Source: Physcia stellaris
Taxonomy: Eukaryota; Ascomycota; Lecanoromycetes; Caliciales; Physciaceae
NCBI GenBank assembly: GCA_018902385.1
Contig: JABSSW010000010.1
Span: forward strand, 124,001 to 188,000
Direction of reading: 5' to 3'
DNA: 64,000 bases
A model generated the notes under the pieces. It was not told the DNA's origin and did no database searches. It saw nothing but the letters and a program-made list of their open reading frames with translations. The translations under genes were made by a program, and so were the position numbers. The stretch's first letter is position 1. Each line of letters starts with the position of its first letter. Of the stretch, positions 45,986 through 56,707 are shown piece by piece.

Positions 45986-47841
45986 TTAGCCCGTACCAGG
46001 CGCCGGCTCTTTCTTACTTTTCAACGACTTCCACTCCATGCCGAGCGCGCAGATAGCACCTAATCCCGCCAAAGGAATCGAGATCGTGAAAACCTTATCA
46101 AGCGCATCGTTGTAAATGTGCAGCACGCCCGAAAGCGACTTTATCGGAACCGCCTGCCTGAACTCCGTGGCTCCGATGGCCAGCACTTTGGCAGTATCCA
46201 CACCCGGCAGCTTCGCCGCATCGAGCCCTTTTTCGAGTTGATTTCGGAGCACGCTGTTGCCCACGGCGACGAAGATGGCGCCTGCTAGACTTTGCGCGAA
46301 CAGGATGATGGCTGTGGCGATGGGGATGGATTCTTTGGGGACTACGGCTTGGACGGCAACAATGCCTTGCTGGATGGCAATGCCAATCCCGCCGCCCGCC
46401 AGTATTTCGAACCCGGCCCATTGGGCGGTGCGAGTCTCGGTGTCCAGTGTGGTAAACAAGCCGCATCCGATGATTGCTATCATGGGTCCTACTATCGCAG
46501 GAGGGTTGAAGTAGCCAGTTTTCGTGACGATGGCGCCGGTGACCATTGCGCAGAAAAAGTTACTGACAAAGTACGGTATGGAAGCCACTCCCGATGCAAC
46601 GGCGGTTCGATCTGTGATCGCTTGGAACCAATAAGGAAGATAGTAGCTGTGCACGAGCATCGCACCGGTAAGACAAAAGGCAGCGGAGAAGCTTGCTGCC
46701 ACTGTGCGTTGTTTGACGATGCTCGGAGGGATTAAGGCTTTGTCGGATTTGTAGGCTTGCCAGCCCAGGAACAGGAGACCTTCGAGACCAGCACCGACGA
46801 GAAGTCCCACAATCCTGCCGCTCGACCAAGGATAGTCGATACCTCCCCATTGTAGGGCCAGGAGCAGCATTATGACAGAGGTGATCAAGAGGAAGTTGCC
46901 GATCAAGTCAAGGTCTAGTACTTTTCGGCCGAATGATTTATTGGCTTCTTCTGGTCGCTTCTCAGGATGGAAGAAGAAAATTAGGGAGATAAATGTGAGT
47001 AGGCCGACGGGAAGATTCAGGTAGAAACACCATCTCCAGGTAGCCTTTGATGTGAACGCGCCGCCGATGATGGGTCCTGATATTGAGCCTACGCCGAAAC
47101 TACCGGCAAGGTTAGCGCTACAGGTTCCTAGCAAGGATATCGCAACAGTGTCGCAGGGGCCGGGCGGACTTACATAGAACCGACAAGTGCCATATACATG
47201 GGTCTCTTCGCTAACGGCACACTCATGGTGATAACAACCATAACTCCAGCAAATACCCCAGCGCATCCTAATCCGGCAATTGCTCTACCTACAATGAACG
47301 TAACGCTATCCTGAGCCACCCCACAGATCAAGCTACCGAGCTCGAACAAACCTAAAGTCACCAAGAAGGACAAGCGGACGTCGAAGTGGGAAAAGACACG
47401 GCCGTAGATGGGCTGGAAGGCGCATGAGGTTAGAAGGTAGGCAGATCCATACCAGCCGACATCGCCAGGAGCATGGAAATCGTCTGTTATCTGTGGAATC
47501 GCAGTGGCGACGATGGTTCTGTCGAGGGCGACGAGGAAGGCAGAGAATGATATGCCGGTGACGAGGATAGCGAGAGGGAGAGCCGAAGGGTAGACTGTAG
47601 GATCATCTTCTTTGTTTTCTTCTTTCTTTGGAGGGTTTCGAATGAGGTCGACGGAGTCGTTGAAATCGGTTTCTGGTGGAAGGGATTCTGGGAAGTGACT
47701 CGATGCTGGACTGGTAGGAGAGTATTGAGCGGGATGAGGTTCGAGATCTCCTGAAGAGTACCACTGACGATGATGAGATAGATCCGAGAGTTCATTTGGC
47801 TGGATCACAGGACGTCTCTGGACACGGCGAATCATGGACAT
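45986..47841 (-). CDS. MFS drug:H+ antiporter, 14-TM (DHA2) type
   Basis: Exons 47841-47174 and 47099-45986 (phase 2 junction) give 593 residues. A hydrophilic N-terminal tail of about 95 residues precedes roughly fourteen membrane segments. The DHA2 hallmark LVALDRTIVATAIPQI is in the first helix, GRVFSHFDVR follows as the loop 2-3 motif A region, and VGRAIAGLGCAG and GPIIGGAF match the antiporter motif C region. Such plasma-membrane pumps (AflT, toxin and drug exporters) use the proton gradient to expel metabolites. Its place next to the synthase and P450 suggests export of the product, or self-protection. It marks the likely right edge of the cluster. Confidence 0.92.
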
Positions 47842-48390
47842 CTTTTCCTGATTCTTGGCAGCCGGAAGATTGTCTCATTGGCTAGAAGGAGTGAGAGAAA
47901 GAACTAGGTAGAGAAAGTGGAAAGAGAAGAATGATACTAAGGTATGTAGGTGAGCGAAGAATGTTCGACGGGCAAGTCAATGATGGGGATTAGTCAGCCT
48001 GGGCACCAAGTGTACATGTTACGGATCCTTCTTTGACCGAGCCCAATTTATGCAAATTTTTATGCAAAGCCATCCATGGTGATCAAAAATAGAAGTGAAC
48101 AAAAAGGTACATATACCTTGACGGCGGCAAATCGTCGTGATTAGCAACACAAGGGTAATATGTCGGCCAGACGACCTTCCGAAATCGACTTCAGCTACTG
48201 GCTCCATGTGATCCTCTCCGGCATCGAATCATCTGCGAGCGAGAAGGAAAAGGCAGCAGCACGACACTTGCACCTACTTTAGACAACATTCCTTAGTTCT
48301 ATACGCACTCGTATCACATAGGAAATATCCTTCTCTTGACGAATCGATAAAAGCGCATAAAGGGCCGCACCTTGATGTCGGTTCGAACAT
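47842..48390. other. Intergenic, probable MFS promoter
   Basis: A 549-bp gap upstream of the MFS gene and downstream of the next minus-strand gene. No further gene seen. Confidence 0.5.
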
Positions 48391-49629
48391 CTAGAGAATA
48401 TCCATCAGCTGATAGGCTGGATCCCCGATGTTCGTAGCCCAGTTCTCCGCGGTAGTCTGGATGTACAAAACGCCATTCTCGATGATCGGCTCGTTGTAAT
48501 GACCCTTGTCAAGCTTGTCGACGATTCGTAGCGCGATTTGGTTTTTTTCCACCGATTCCTTGAACCCTTCCTGTACCATCTCATCATCGCCAAACCCCTT
48601 ATTCTCCATGACCTCCACGAAACCTTCGAAGTAGTCCAGGGTGAACTTCCCGAGAGACTTTTGCCATTCACGTATATAGCTGTTCCCTTGCTTGCTCTTC
48701 TCAGTATAAGCTTTGATAGCTGCGAAATTATGCTCGAAGTTGGGCTCTATGTCGAAGGTTGGGGTATCAAGAACTTTCTTGAACTTGGCTTGGATGGCAC
48801 CTATCTTGGGCTCGTAGTCGTTCTTTATGCCATTTCTTGCGTTGAAGTCTAACGTGGCGTCACCCTTGGACGTGCCGGCCTCGTTGACCGCCTCGGTCAG
48901 ATTATCGAGACTGTCATTGACGTTGGTGCCGAGACAGCCCTTGACAAATAGGATGCGGAGAACACCATCAATGATCTCACACCCCGTATAGTTGATGCCC
49001 GGCTTGGACGTCACGTCCATGACAATTGTGTGAGATGAGGCGAGAGTATTTAGCTCGGCTTTACCGTCTTCGCCGGTCTTGTCAACATATCTCTCCAGGC
49101 TGCTCAGCGCGCCTTCCACATACCTGTGGCATCACCAGTCAGCTATGAGGACCTCATATAACGTCGAGCTATCAAGTGCTTCCGCAGACTGCCACGACTT
49201 ACGACTTGATCATGTCACCAGGATTATCCTTGGCATAGCCACTGTCGGCGAAAGTGTACAGATAGGGAATGTCGATGTCCGTTTTCCATGACACGCCAAG
49301 TAGGTTGGAGATTTTGTTCTCGAGTTCGGGCTGTGCTGATTCCCAATTGTCACGAACTACAAGCAGACATCGATCAGTACTTGTCCACCAGACAACATAT
49401 AGAGGGAGAGTGGCAACTGCGTACTATTCTTTCGAATTGCGAGCGGCAGCTTCGCCTTTGGTGCCCCTGCCGTGCTGGGAGCTACAGAGGTAGCTGGGGT
49501 ATCAACAGGAGTAGCATTGCTTGATTCCGGTGTATCCTTCTTGTCGCCTAGCCCTAGAGATGCTGTCGCTTTGCTCAGGTCGCCTTGCATATCGGCAAGG
49601 GACGCTTTTGCTTTGTCGAAGAAGCCCAT
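48391..49629 (-). CDS. Conserved-looking cytosolic protein, unknown function
   Basis: Exons 49629-49425, 49356-49203 and 49123-48391 close in phase to 363 residues. The start MGFFDKAKASLADMQGDL is a short amphipathic segment, followed by a Thr/Ser/Pro/Ala linker (about 30-55). The rest is a mixed helical and strand region with no signal peptide, membrane segment or motif I know; notable pieces are YVEGALSSLERYVDKTGE and an acidic central part. Splice phases and even codon quality make it a real gene. It lies beyond the exporter and may not belong to the cluster. Confidence 0.75.
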
Positions 49630-50454
49630 GGTGGCGGATTCCGCCGAATGAGATTGGTTGGTTTGGATTGAGATGTAGCGTAGTATTGGCGTCAGTCAGA
49701 TGCTTTCTGACCTCCAGTGCTGAAGTGATCTGTCAACGAGCGGAAAGGGAGGTCCTCAGTGTTATATTCGGCCCCTTCATGCTGCAAAAACCCCTTGGGG
49801 AGGTCATCCATCCGGGTGCTAACGACCGAGTCGCTGTCTCCTGGACCAATCAGGCATTGACCAAATAGCGCGTTGACGATGCATGCTAGACCAGGGCTAA
49901 TTGCCCTTTGTGGCATGGTATTCGTCGTAGTTCTGGCGAGAGGCATGGCATGTGTGGTGATCCGGGACGGCGAGGATTGACGAAGGGCCAAATCAAAGGA
50001 TTCTCGCGGGTAAGCCAATCAAGCGCGATGTGGAGCTACTAGCGCGCTTGCACCTGCCAAGCTTCTTCAAGTTTTTTCAGGGGCTCAGGGGTCTAGATGA
50101 TGCGTAGTTCCTTGCAGCCTCGCGTCTTTATTCCAAGATAGATATGGGATCAACGGCAGATAGATTTAGAAAACGTGGATCGCGCTGGGCAGCCAATTGC
50201 AACATGGGCCGAGACGTTGCTTTTGCAGCCCCCAGATGGGATGGGGGTTTAGCTGCTGCTTACTCTAGCGAACGGGAATCGTGGCCATCTTAATTTCGGG
50301 CTTTCGAGGAATGCGTGGAAGTTCCTCAACGAGCAAGAGGATTTTGCAAGCTCAGCGTCTGGAAGCCTCAAGCAAGGGTAATTGCATCGGCTGCGTTGGT
50401 TGAAGACGACCGAGGAGATCTGCCGTTACCCACACAGCTCAATTTTCAGCGGAG
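49630..50454. other. Intergenic, head to head
   Basis: An 825-bp gap between two outward-facing unknown genes. Open frames at 49521-49868 and 49692-50018 oppose each other and show no structure. Confidence 0.45.
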
Positions 50455-51638
50455 ATGTCGAAAATGTTAGTATCAAGCGGTTTATCGACTGTAGGGGCAG
50501 ATGCTGACGCAAGTGGAGACCACTGAAAGTTCGTGTAGGCATACGTGATCTATGGGAGAGCCCCAATGCTCCTGCGCAGAAAGCCATCTCGGCCCTCTCA
50601 GAAACAGTAGGCTACCAAGTAGATGTAGAGACTGACTTCTCTCTACTCTGGCATGATCTACAGAAGTATGACCCGGATCCTGAGACCTTTGTACCCGACA
50701 TCGCCGCTATTGTCCAGGAGTGGGCGAACTGTCTCGCTGCTCGACTTGAGGATGATAGCAATGCAGAATGGACCGACGAATTCCTCAGTGATGTGAATAG
50801 GCATGGTTGTGTCATTAAGTTACATTTGGAGGTGGGTCTGATAACTTGAATCTATCTGAGATATGCAGCTAAGAATCTTTCAACGAGGCAGCCTCGCCAA
50901 TGCTCCCGTGTAAAGACAATCTGGTTGAAGAAAAGTTCTGAGTTCGTGATAATGATTCCGGAAGCTTTGCCGCTGAATACTTTATATCCTTCCTCGATAT
51001 TGATATCTGACCTCGAGAACCTATTTGTGCCAGAGCTTAGTGTCTCGAAGTCGGATTCAAAAGCCGATGACAGTGACTTGGCTACGGTGCACATGCCTGT
51101 AAGAGACAAGCAAATGGTGGGCAATATGTCGTCTACTCCAACCAGATTACCGGCGCTTGCTTCGCTTGCAAAGCCGGAAACGTTATTCTTGTCGCAAGTC
51201 CCGTACCATATAATTCTTCAAATCAGACAGAATAGTATCAGTGTACAAGGAAGCCATCAGCCTAGCCTGCAATTATTGAACGACTATTTCGAAAAGTATG
51301 CGAGGATCGACAGGAACGACTCACGCAAGGTTCGTCAGATCATAGGCTCAAATGCTACAAATTTCTTTACAGAGCGGACTTATTAGGTATCTTTCAGAAT
51401 ATCGCTAATGCTTTCTTAGATTCCGTTCCTCAAAGTCGAACTTCAGCAGTCGTGGTTTGGCCAGGGTGCGCTCATGGACTCTGTAAAGATCACACCATCC
51501 AACTTCCGCGCCGAGTGGGACCACATCAATCCTACACTGTTCATCTCATTCATCGAGACCGTACTGGGATACCAAAATATACCAGAAACGAGCAGCAGCG
51601 GCCAATGGCAGTTCAGGAGGGATAAGCCATTCCTATAA
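50455..51638 (+). CDS. Unknown protein, multi-exon, model tentative
   Basis: Coding character is clear in three blocks: PLKVRVGIRDLWESPNAPAQ (from about 50520), KKSSEFVIMIPEALPLNTL (from about 50925) and IPFLKVELQQSWFGQGALM (from about 51420), ending TAA at 51638. Plausible introns are GTATCA-CAAG (about 50468-50512), GTGGGT-AAAG (about 50831-50914) and GTTCGT-TTAG (about 51330-51419). The start ATG at 50455 is the only one that joins in frame. I see no signal peptide, membrane segment or known motif. The first and second introns are the weak points of the model. Confidence 0.5.
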
Positions 51639-52298
51639 TGGAAAACACAGATTGTTCACAACATACCTTACCGAATGAGCCGCTTACTGTCATGTTCTGG
51701 TTAGTTGCATTTTTTCAACGTGGTTCTTTGTTCTCGGTCGTGTTTCAGCAGGTAGCTATTCTTGCCTGTGTAGTATCCTCTCCAATCAACAACAAAGCGC
51801 CTCGAACTAAGCGCGCTTATACCAAGATCGGTGAAACTTTCCGCCCCCGATACTATCGTCATGTTGATAAAATAGGTATAAGGCTTTTGTTGATTTACTC
51901 CATTTTAATTATTTCCCGAAAAGAGATTTTGGCTCTATCGAGGGTCGTCAAAGACATGGTATATATGTATATCCTCGTAAGAGGTGCTGAATACCCGAAG
52001 AGGCAAGGAAGCAGACAATGTTTTCATGCACTTTACCTTAAAGAGAATCTTCCTCCGAGAAAGCCAAAGAGATTAGCGAAGAGGCACAGTCCTCTCTCAA
52101 GATGTTCTAATTTTACAGTGAGAAGAATATACATAAGCTTATAATGCGATGCTTGACTTGTACATGTACCTCGTACACTGTACACGATGGATCAGATCCT
52201 CAGGCTTCACATTCGCCAATCTAGCTTTAGAGAGTACTTGGAAGACGGATTTTCAAATTTGACTCATTCTGGTCTTACCTTGAACGTCTCTATTCGAG
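51639..52298. other. Intergenic
   Basis: A 168-codon plus frame here (51638-52144) starts at the end of the upstream gene, is basic and low in coding character, and is not believed. It probably includes the promoter of the Zn2Cys6 gene. Confidence 0.5.
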
Positions 52299-54572
52299 AT
52301 GTCCTATTCATCTAGCAGCGCCTCACCGGCTTCGATCACCTCTCGATCCAAATCATCACCCAAGCAAATCCAAAGACGACATCGTCCGATCAACTCGTGC
52401 TTCGAATGCCGAAGACGGAAAGCAGGATGCAGCAAGAATTACCCATGCACCAACTGCGTCAAGTTTTCCCGTACTTGTATTTACGGAGTACCAAGTCCCA
52501 GTCCTGCTGAGCTTGGTATTGGTTCTTCGACTCAGCATGCACAACACGAGACTGATGACCTCTTGAATTTGTTCGAGCTGGAGAGCATTATGCAAACAGC
52601 TTCTGGTGAGCCGGTCATACCTGAAAGTCAGCATGATTACAGTACTCCGGAGATATTCAGCTATGCACGAATAGGTGATACTTGCCTAGAAGTCGGCAAG
52701 CTCCGTATAACGCAGACTAGGAGTTGCATGCTTGGCATTGACATCTTGAAGCTGGTACAATACTTCTCACCTGTTATGAAGGTATCATGTGCTGATCTAG
52801 GTAGATCGAAGACACGCTTTCACGAGCTCAAGCACGCCATTTCGAAAGGCCACCACCTTCCAGCGAATCCTACTCAGCACCAATCGTGGCATGGATCAGA
52901 CCATGTCCGGTACCATTAATGCCTAGCTTGGGCAATTCTGTGTCCCCGAATGATTACACGGCAGTATACATCCCACCCCCAAACGTCTGCGGTATCCTCT
53001 GTCAGCACTACTTCCTCGCCGTCAATCCCATGATCTATCTCCTCGACGAAAACCAATTTAACGCTACAGTCATCCAGTACTTCCAGAACCCTTCGTCCGC
53101 ATCGCACTCCACCAGAGCTTTGATCTCGGCCGTCTGTTTCGCTGCTGCGGTATCCATGCCCTTCCTCCTAGTGCAGCAAAAGCTCTCGATCGCGAAGAAG
53201 GTGCTTGTCGAGAGGCTAAAACATGCGACCGAGCAGAGTCTCCAGACCGTGGATTTACTGAATAGTGTAAGTCTGGAGGTCATGCAAGCCGCAGTGATCT
53301 ACCTGCTCCCGCTCTGTCGAAACGAAGTCTCCGAAACCAGTTCCATGCTCGTGCAGAAATTGCTCCGAAACGCTCAGCTGGCGGGCTTTAACAGCGACTG
53401 CATCTCCTCCTCCACATCAGATCCATCGGAGTTCGACGCGAAGCGCCATCTCTGGAATGAACTCTGCGTTCTCGCGCTCCGCACAAGTTCCCCTCGTACC
53501 CCCAATCCATCCCTACTCCCACCCCCTCCACCAACACCCCCGCCCTCCTCTCACCCCCTCCATCCCCCATGGACCGACTCAACTTTCTCCCACCTCCGCC
53601 ACGCCTGCTACGCCCTGCATCAGCAAATCCTCTCATCCGACACAGACCCCTCCCGCCTGGCCCACACTCTCCGCGCCCAAAGAAAGCACCTCGAAGCACA
53701 CTACCTGCACGCCCTCGACCCTTCCCTCCCTCTCCATCGCTATGCGCGGGTGGTGGCTACGCTGCTGATCGCGGGGGCTGATTTTGTGCTTTTTTACCCG
53801 CTGTATGCGGCGGGAAGTGGGAGCGGGGATGAAGATAGAGATAAACGAGCAAGCTATCGGGGTCGGTTGAGAGAGAGGTTTGTATTTAGCCTTTCCTTTT
53901 CCCTTCCCCCTTCCCCCTTTCTAAGTTTACGCAGCTCTATTTGATTTGATTTTTCGAGGACAGGGCACCTGACTAACCAGCTCGAGTGAGGGCGGCTAGT
54001 CTCCTCCGCTCCTCCCTCGACGTCCTCGAGAGCGCAGCAGCGCTAGAAACGGACCCTGGCTTCGCGGCGTGGGGGTGGTGCGCTGGCTCTTATCAGTCGT
54101 ACACTTACATGCTATATTTGTTGGTAATGATTGTCGAGGTGGCGGAGGGGGTGGGTGGTGGGATGCTTGAGGAGGGGGTGGGTGCTGGGATTCTTGAGGG
54201 GGGACGGGGATGGAGCCAGGGATAAAAGACAGAATATCCACCCTAACAGATTACATCTTCGGCGACTCGGTCGGGATCCCGCTTGCGCAGCGGAGTAGGC
54301 AGGTTCTAGCGGCTGTGGGGGAGGGGATGAGGAGGTTTGTGCAGGTGAAGGAGGTAGGGAGGGTGGATTCGAGGATGGAGGTAGTGGCGGTTGAGGAGGG
54401 TGTTGCTTGGGAGGGTGCGGGGGCGGGGGCGGAGGTGGAGGGGGAAGGGGCGGGGGAGAGGGAGAGGGAGAGGGAGGAAGAGGATGGGAGGGAATCGTTG
54501 TTTGTGAGCGAGATGGCTTTTGGGGCTGCTTTGGCGGAGATGAACTGGGAGGGAGGGACGGGGTGGGGTTGA
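52299..54572 (+). CDS. Zn2Cys6 transcription factor (first)
   Basis: The zinc cluster is complete near residues 34-60: CFECRRRKAGC then CTNC then six residues and C (spacing 2-6-5-2-6), preceded by a basic Ser-rich tail. A likely intron, 52801-52877 (GTAGAT-CTCAG, phase 1), joins ADL to PIVAWIRPCP and opens the middle region (YFLAVNPMIYLLDENQF, LEVMQAAVIYLLPLC), as in the fungal_trans/PF11951 type. A Pro-rich insert (about 53515-53570) follows. Two further introns near 53880-53985 and 54130-54208 are needed to reach the last blocks (SYQSYTYMLYLLVMI; LTDYIFGDSVGIPL). I could not fix their exact borders. The C terminus is Gly/Glu-rich and encoded by very G-rich DNA. The target genes are unknown. 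Confidence 0.8.
54395..54500 (+). repeat. G-rich tract with many GGG runs, coding
   Basis: More than ten runs of three or more G are packed in about 100 plus-strand bases, enough for several G-quadruplexes. It encodes the Gly/Ala/Glu-rich end of the Zn2Cys6 protein, in contrast to the mixed composition upstream. Confidence 0.65.
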
Positions 54573-54745
54573 TGGCTTGTGGCTACAGGGGTTGAATGGA
54601 CTTGAGTGGTTCTTCAGTGGATAAAGGGTCTGATATAATGGCCCCAGCTCCCCAATTTCGTCTCAGTCGACACTCCTTATTTGGAGATTGCAGATCTAGC
54701 CTCCCTATTTCTCCTCATTCCATACCCATCTCTCTTGTTTCAAGC

Positions 54746-55666
54746 CTAGTAGGTAATCGAGATCTTCTTCCCGCAATGCTCCTCATTCACCTTCGCAATA
54801 ACCTCCTCAAAGATAAACCCTCCCACATCCTCCCGACTAATCGTATACCCCACCGCCGGCTCAAAAACCTCCTTTCCACCGTTTCCTTTCCCCTCCCACC
54901 CGACTCGAATCTTCTCCCTGCCCAATCTCTGCTCCCCCATCAAAAGCGATGGTTTCACAATCACGTACTCGCGGATCACGCCCTCCGCTTTCGCCTTCTC
55001 GACTTCCTCTTCCATGACCTTCTTATCCGCGTGCGGTACGGCTAGCAGCCAATGGTACAGGGGGATCATGAGGAGGGGGATGTCGCGCTTGGCGCTCATG
55101 CCGGTGGTCGAGATGGCCGTTACGAGGGGGCGCGTCTGACCTTGGTAGGATGGGGAAGCGAAGATGGTGCGGAGGCTGGAGAGGATGGTGGACATGGAGG
55201 TTTGGCAGACGACGGGATCGTCGAGAGTGGGTTTGAGGGGATTCGGCTTGAACGTGGGGGTGCCGCCTGGAGTGGAGGTCAGTGGTTGGATGACTTATGG
55301 TAGGGACGAGAAGGGAAAAGAGGGAGTGCGTACCGATGCCGAAGATGATTTTGTCGGCCACTTTCCCGGACTCGTCCACCAGGGTTTTGGTCACGGCTTC
55401 TTGGTCTTTGGCGTTGCCTTGGATGATTACCAGCTTGGACTGCGTGATGTCCTCCTTGATGCCGCGCTTGGAGAGGAGGTCTGTCAGCTTTTGAGGGGTG
55501 CGGGCAACTGTTGTCTTCGTTAGTACTCACAGCTGAAGACCAAGGAGCTGATGTGGTACTTACGAGCTCTGGCGCTGTAGCCTGCTTCAATTGTCGCGGC
55601 CAAAGCAGCGAGGGCGCATCCGCCTGTGGCTCCGAAGAAAGCGATGGTCGTGGATTGAGACGACAT
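54746..55666 (-). CDS. NAD(P)-binding Rossmann protein (NmrA/atypical SDR type)
   Basis: Exons 55666-55564, 55507-55334 and 55266-54746 close in phase to 265 residues. The N terminus carries the dinucleotide motif FFGATGG (residues 10-16) followed by AAIEAGYSARALART, the layout of NmrA-like and atypical SDR proteins. There is no clear YxxxK catalytic pair; TAISTTGMSAKRD and PLYHWLLAVPHADK occupy the equivalent place, so it may bind NAD(P) as a sensor or reduce a small substrate. It is cytosolic and lacks a signal peptide. It lies tail to tail with the Zn2Cys6 gene, with only 173 bp between. No link to the metabolite cluster is visible. Confidence 0.82.
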
Positions 55667-56707
55667 GATGCTGCAGCAATATAAGGGATTTCCCCTTCGA
55701 TTGAAGGTCGACAGAGGGTTTTGTTAGAATGGAATGCTCGAGATAGGCAATGGTGGAGGACTGAGATGCGGAGTTGGCTTGGTCTTATAATTAGCCACAG
55801 TACCGGCCCCAAAACAAGGTAGGCTCCTGTATTCCCTTGCCATCTTGTCAGATTTTAGAACACTATTGTATCCGAGCGCGTGTTTCTACGGAAAGGATTA
55901 ACAGTGCCTGGAGTTGTGACACAGCATCTTTGTTACTCCGTCAGTCGGGCGATCAATTTGATGATCCTGCTGTCCAAGAATTTCCCGAGTCCAACCTGAG
56001 GCTTTGGGCTAGTCCTGATGCGACTTAGCGCTCGGAAAGATAATCTCGCCGACGGGGCCAGGGACGTGACTTCGCGATTTCGTGAATGTGAATGCCTTCA
56101 TGTTTTTTCCGGACTCGGATGTGCGCTTCTGCCTCGGCCCTGGACGCGCTTCTTCGCTTATGGAGCTGTCAAGATTCACACATTTCATCACGCATTAACT
56201 CTTACCTCTGTCGCTCCCCATTACCTTTCATCCACCATATCGAATTTCACTCTCTACCATGGATGCCCTGCCTGGGTTCCCTCATGGGTAACAGCTCCCT
56301 GCTCTTTTACTCATCTGAGCCTGTCAAAAGCTCGCTTTTCATAACCCCAATCTCGTGACGCAGCGCCCGCTCGGGACTCCTTCTGACGCCCAAGGCGCTA
56401 TCTCACTTCTCACTTCTCGCCACGCCAGATTGCAACATTCTCTTACGCTTGGTCGAGGAACATTTTCTCTACCAGGAATTTCATTCGGTTGTCCGCTTGT
56501 CATCTACTCTAAAGGCCCGACGATTCTGAAGTCCTAGCCTTAGGTGACGTTGATAAAGAGACGAGTACCGTGCTCCTTCGAAATATACTCTGTGGGTTAC
56601 TATCCATCTAAATCCTATTATTCCTAAGTTGAACCAATAATTAATGTCTATCAAGACACGCGTACCTCAATCCGGGCATCTTCTGGTTGCCAACAAATGA
56701 TCACTCA
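55667..56707. other. Intergenic, head to head
   Basis: A 1.0-kb gap between two outward-facing genes. Overlapping short frames at 56009-56537 have no splice structure. No gene supported. Confidence 0.5.

Noticed and set aside
9919-47841. Search for a UbiA prenyltransferase and an FAD-dependent epoxidase in the cluster
   Set aside because: No frame shows UbiA aspartate-rich motifs within membrane segments, and the only FAD protein seen is the GMC oxidoreductase. Absence from the window does not prove absence from the genome.
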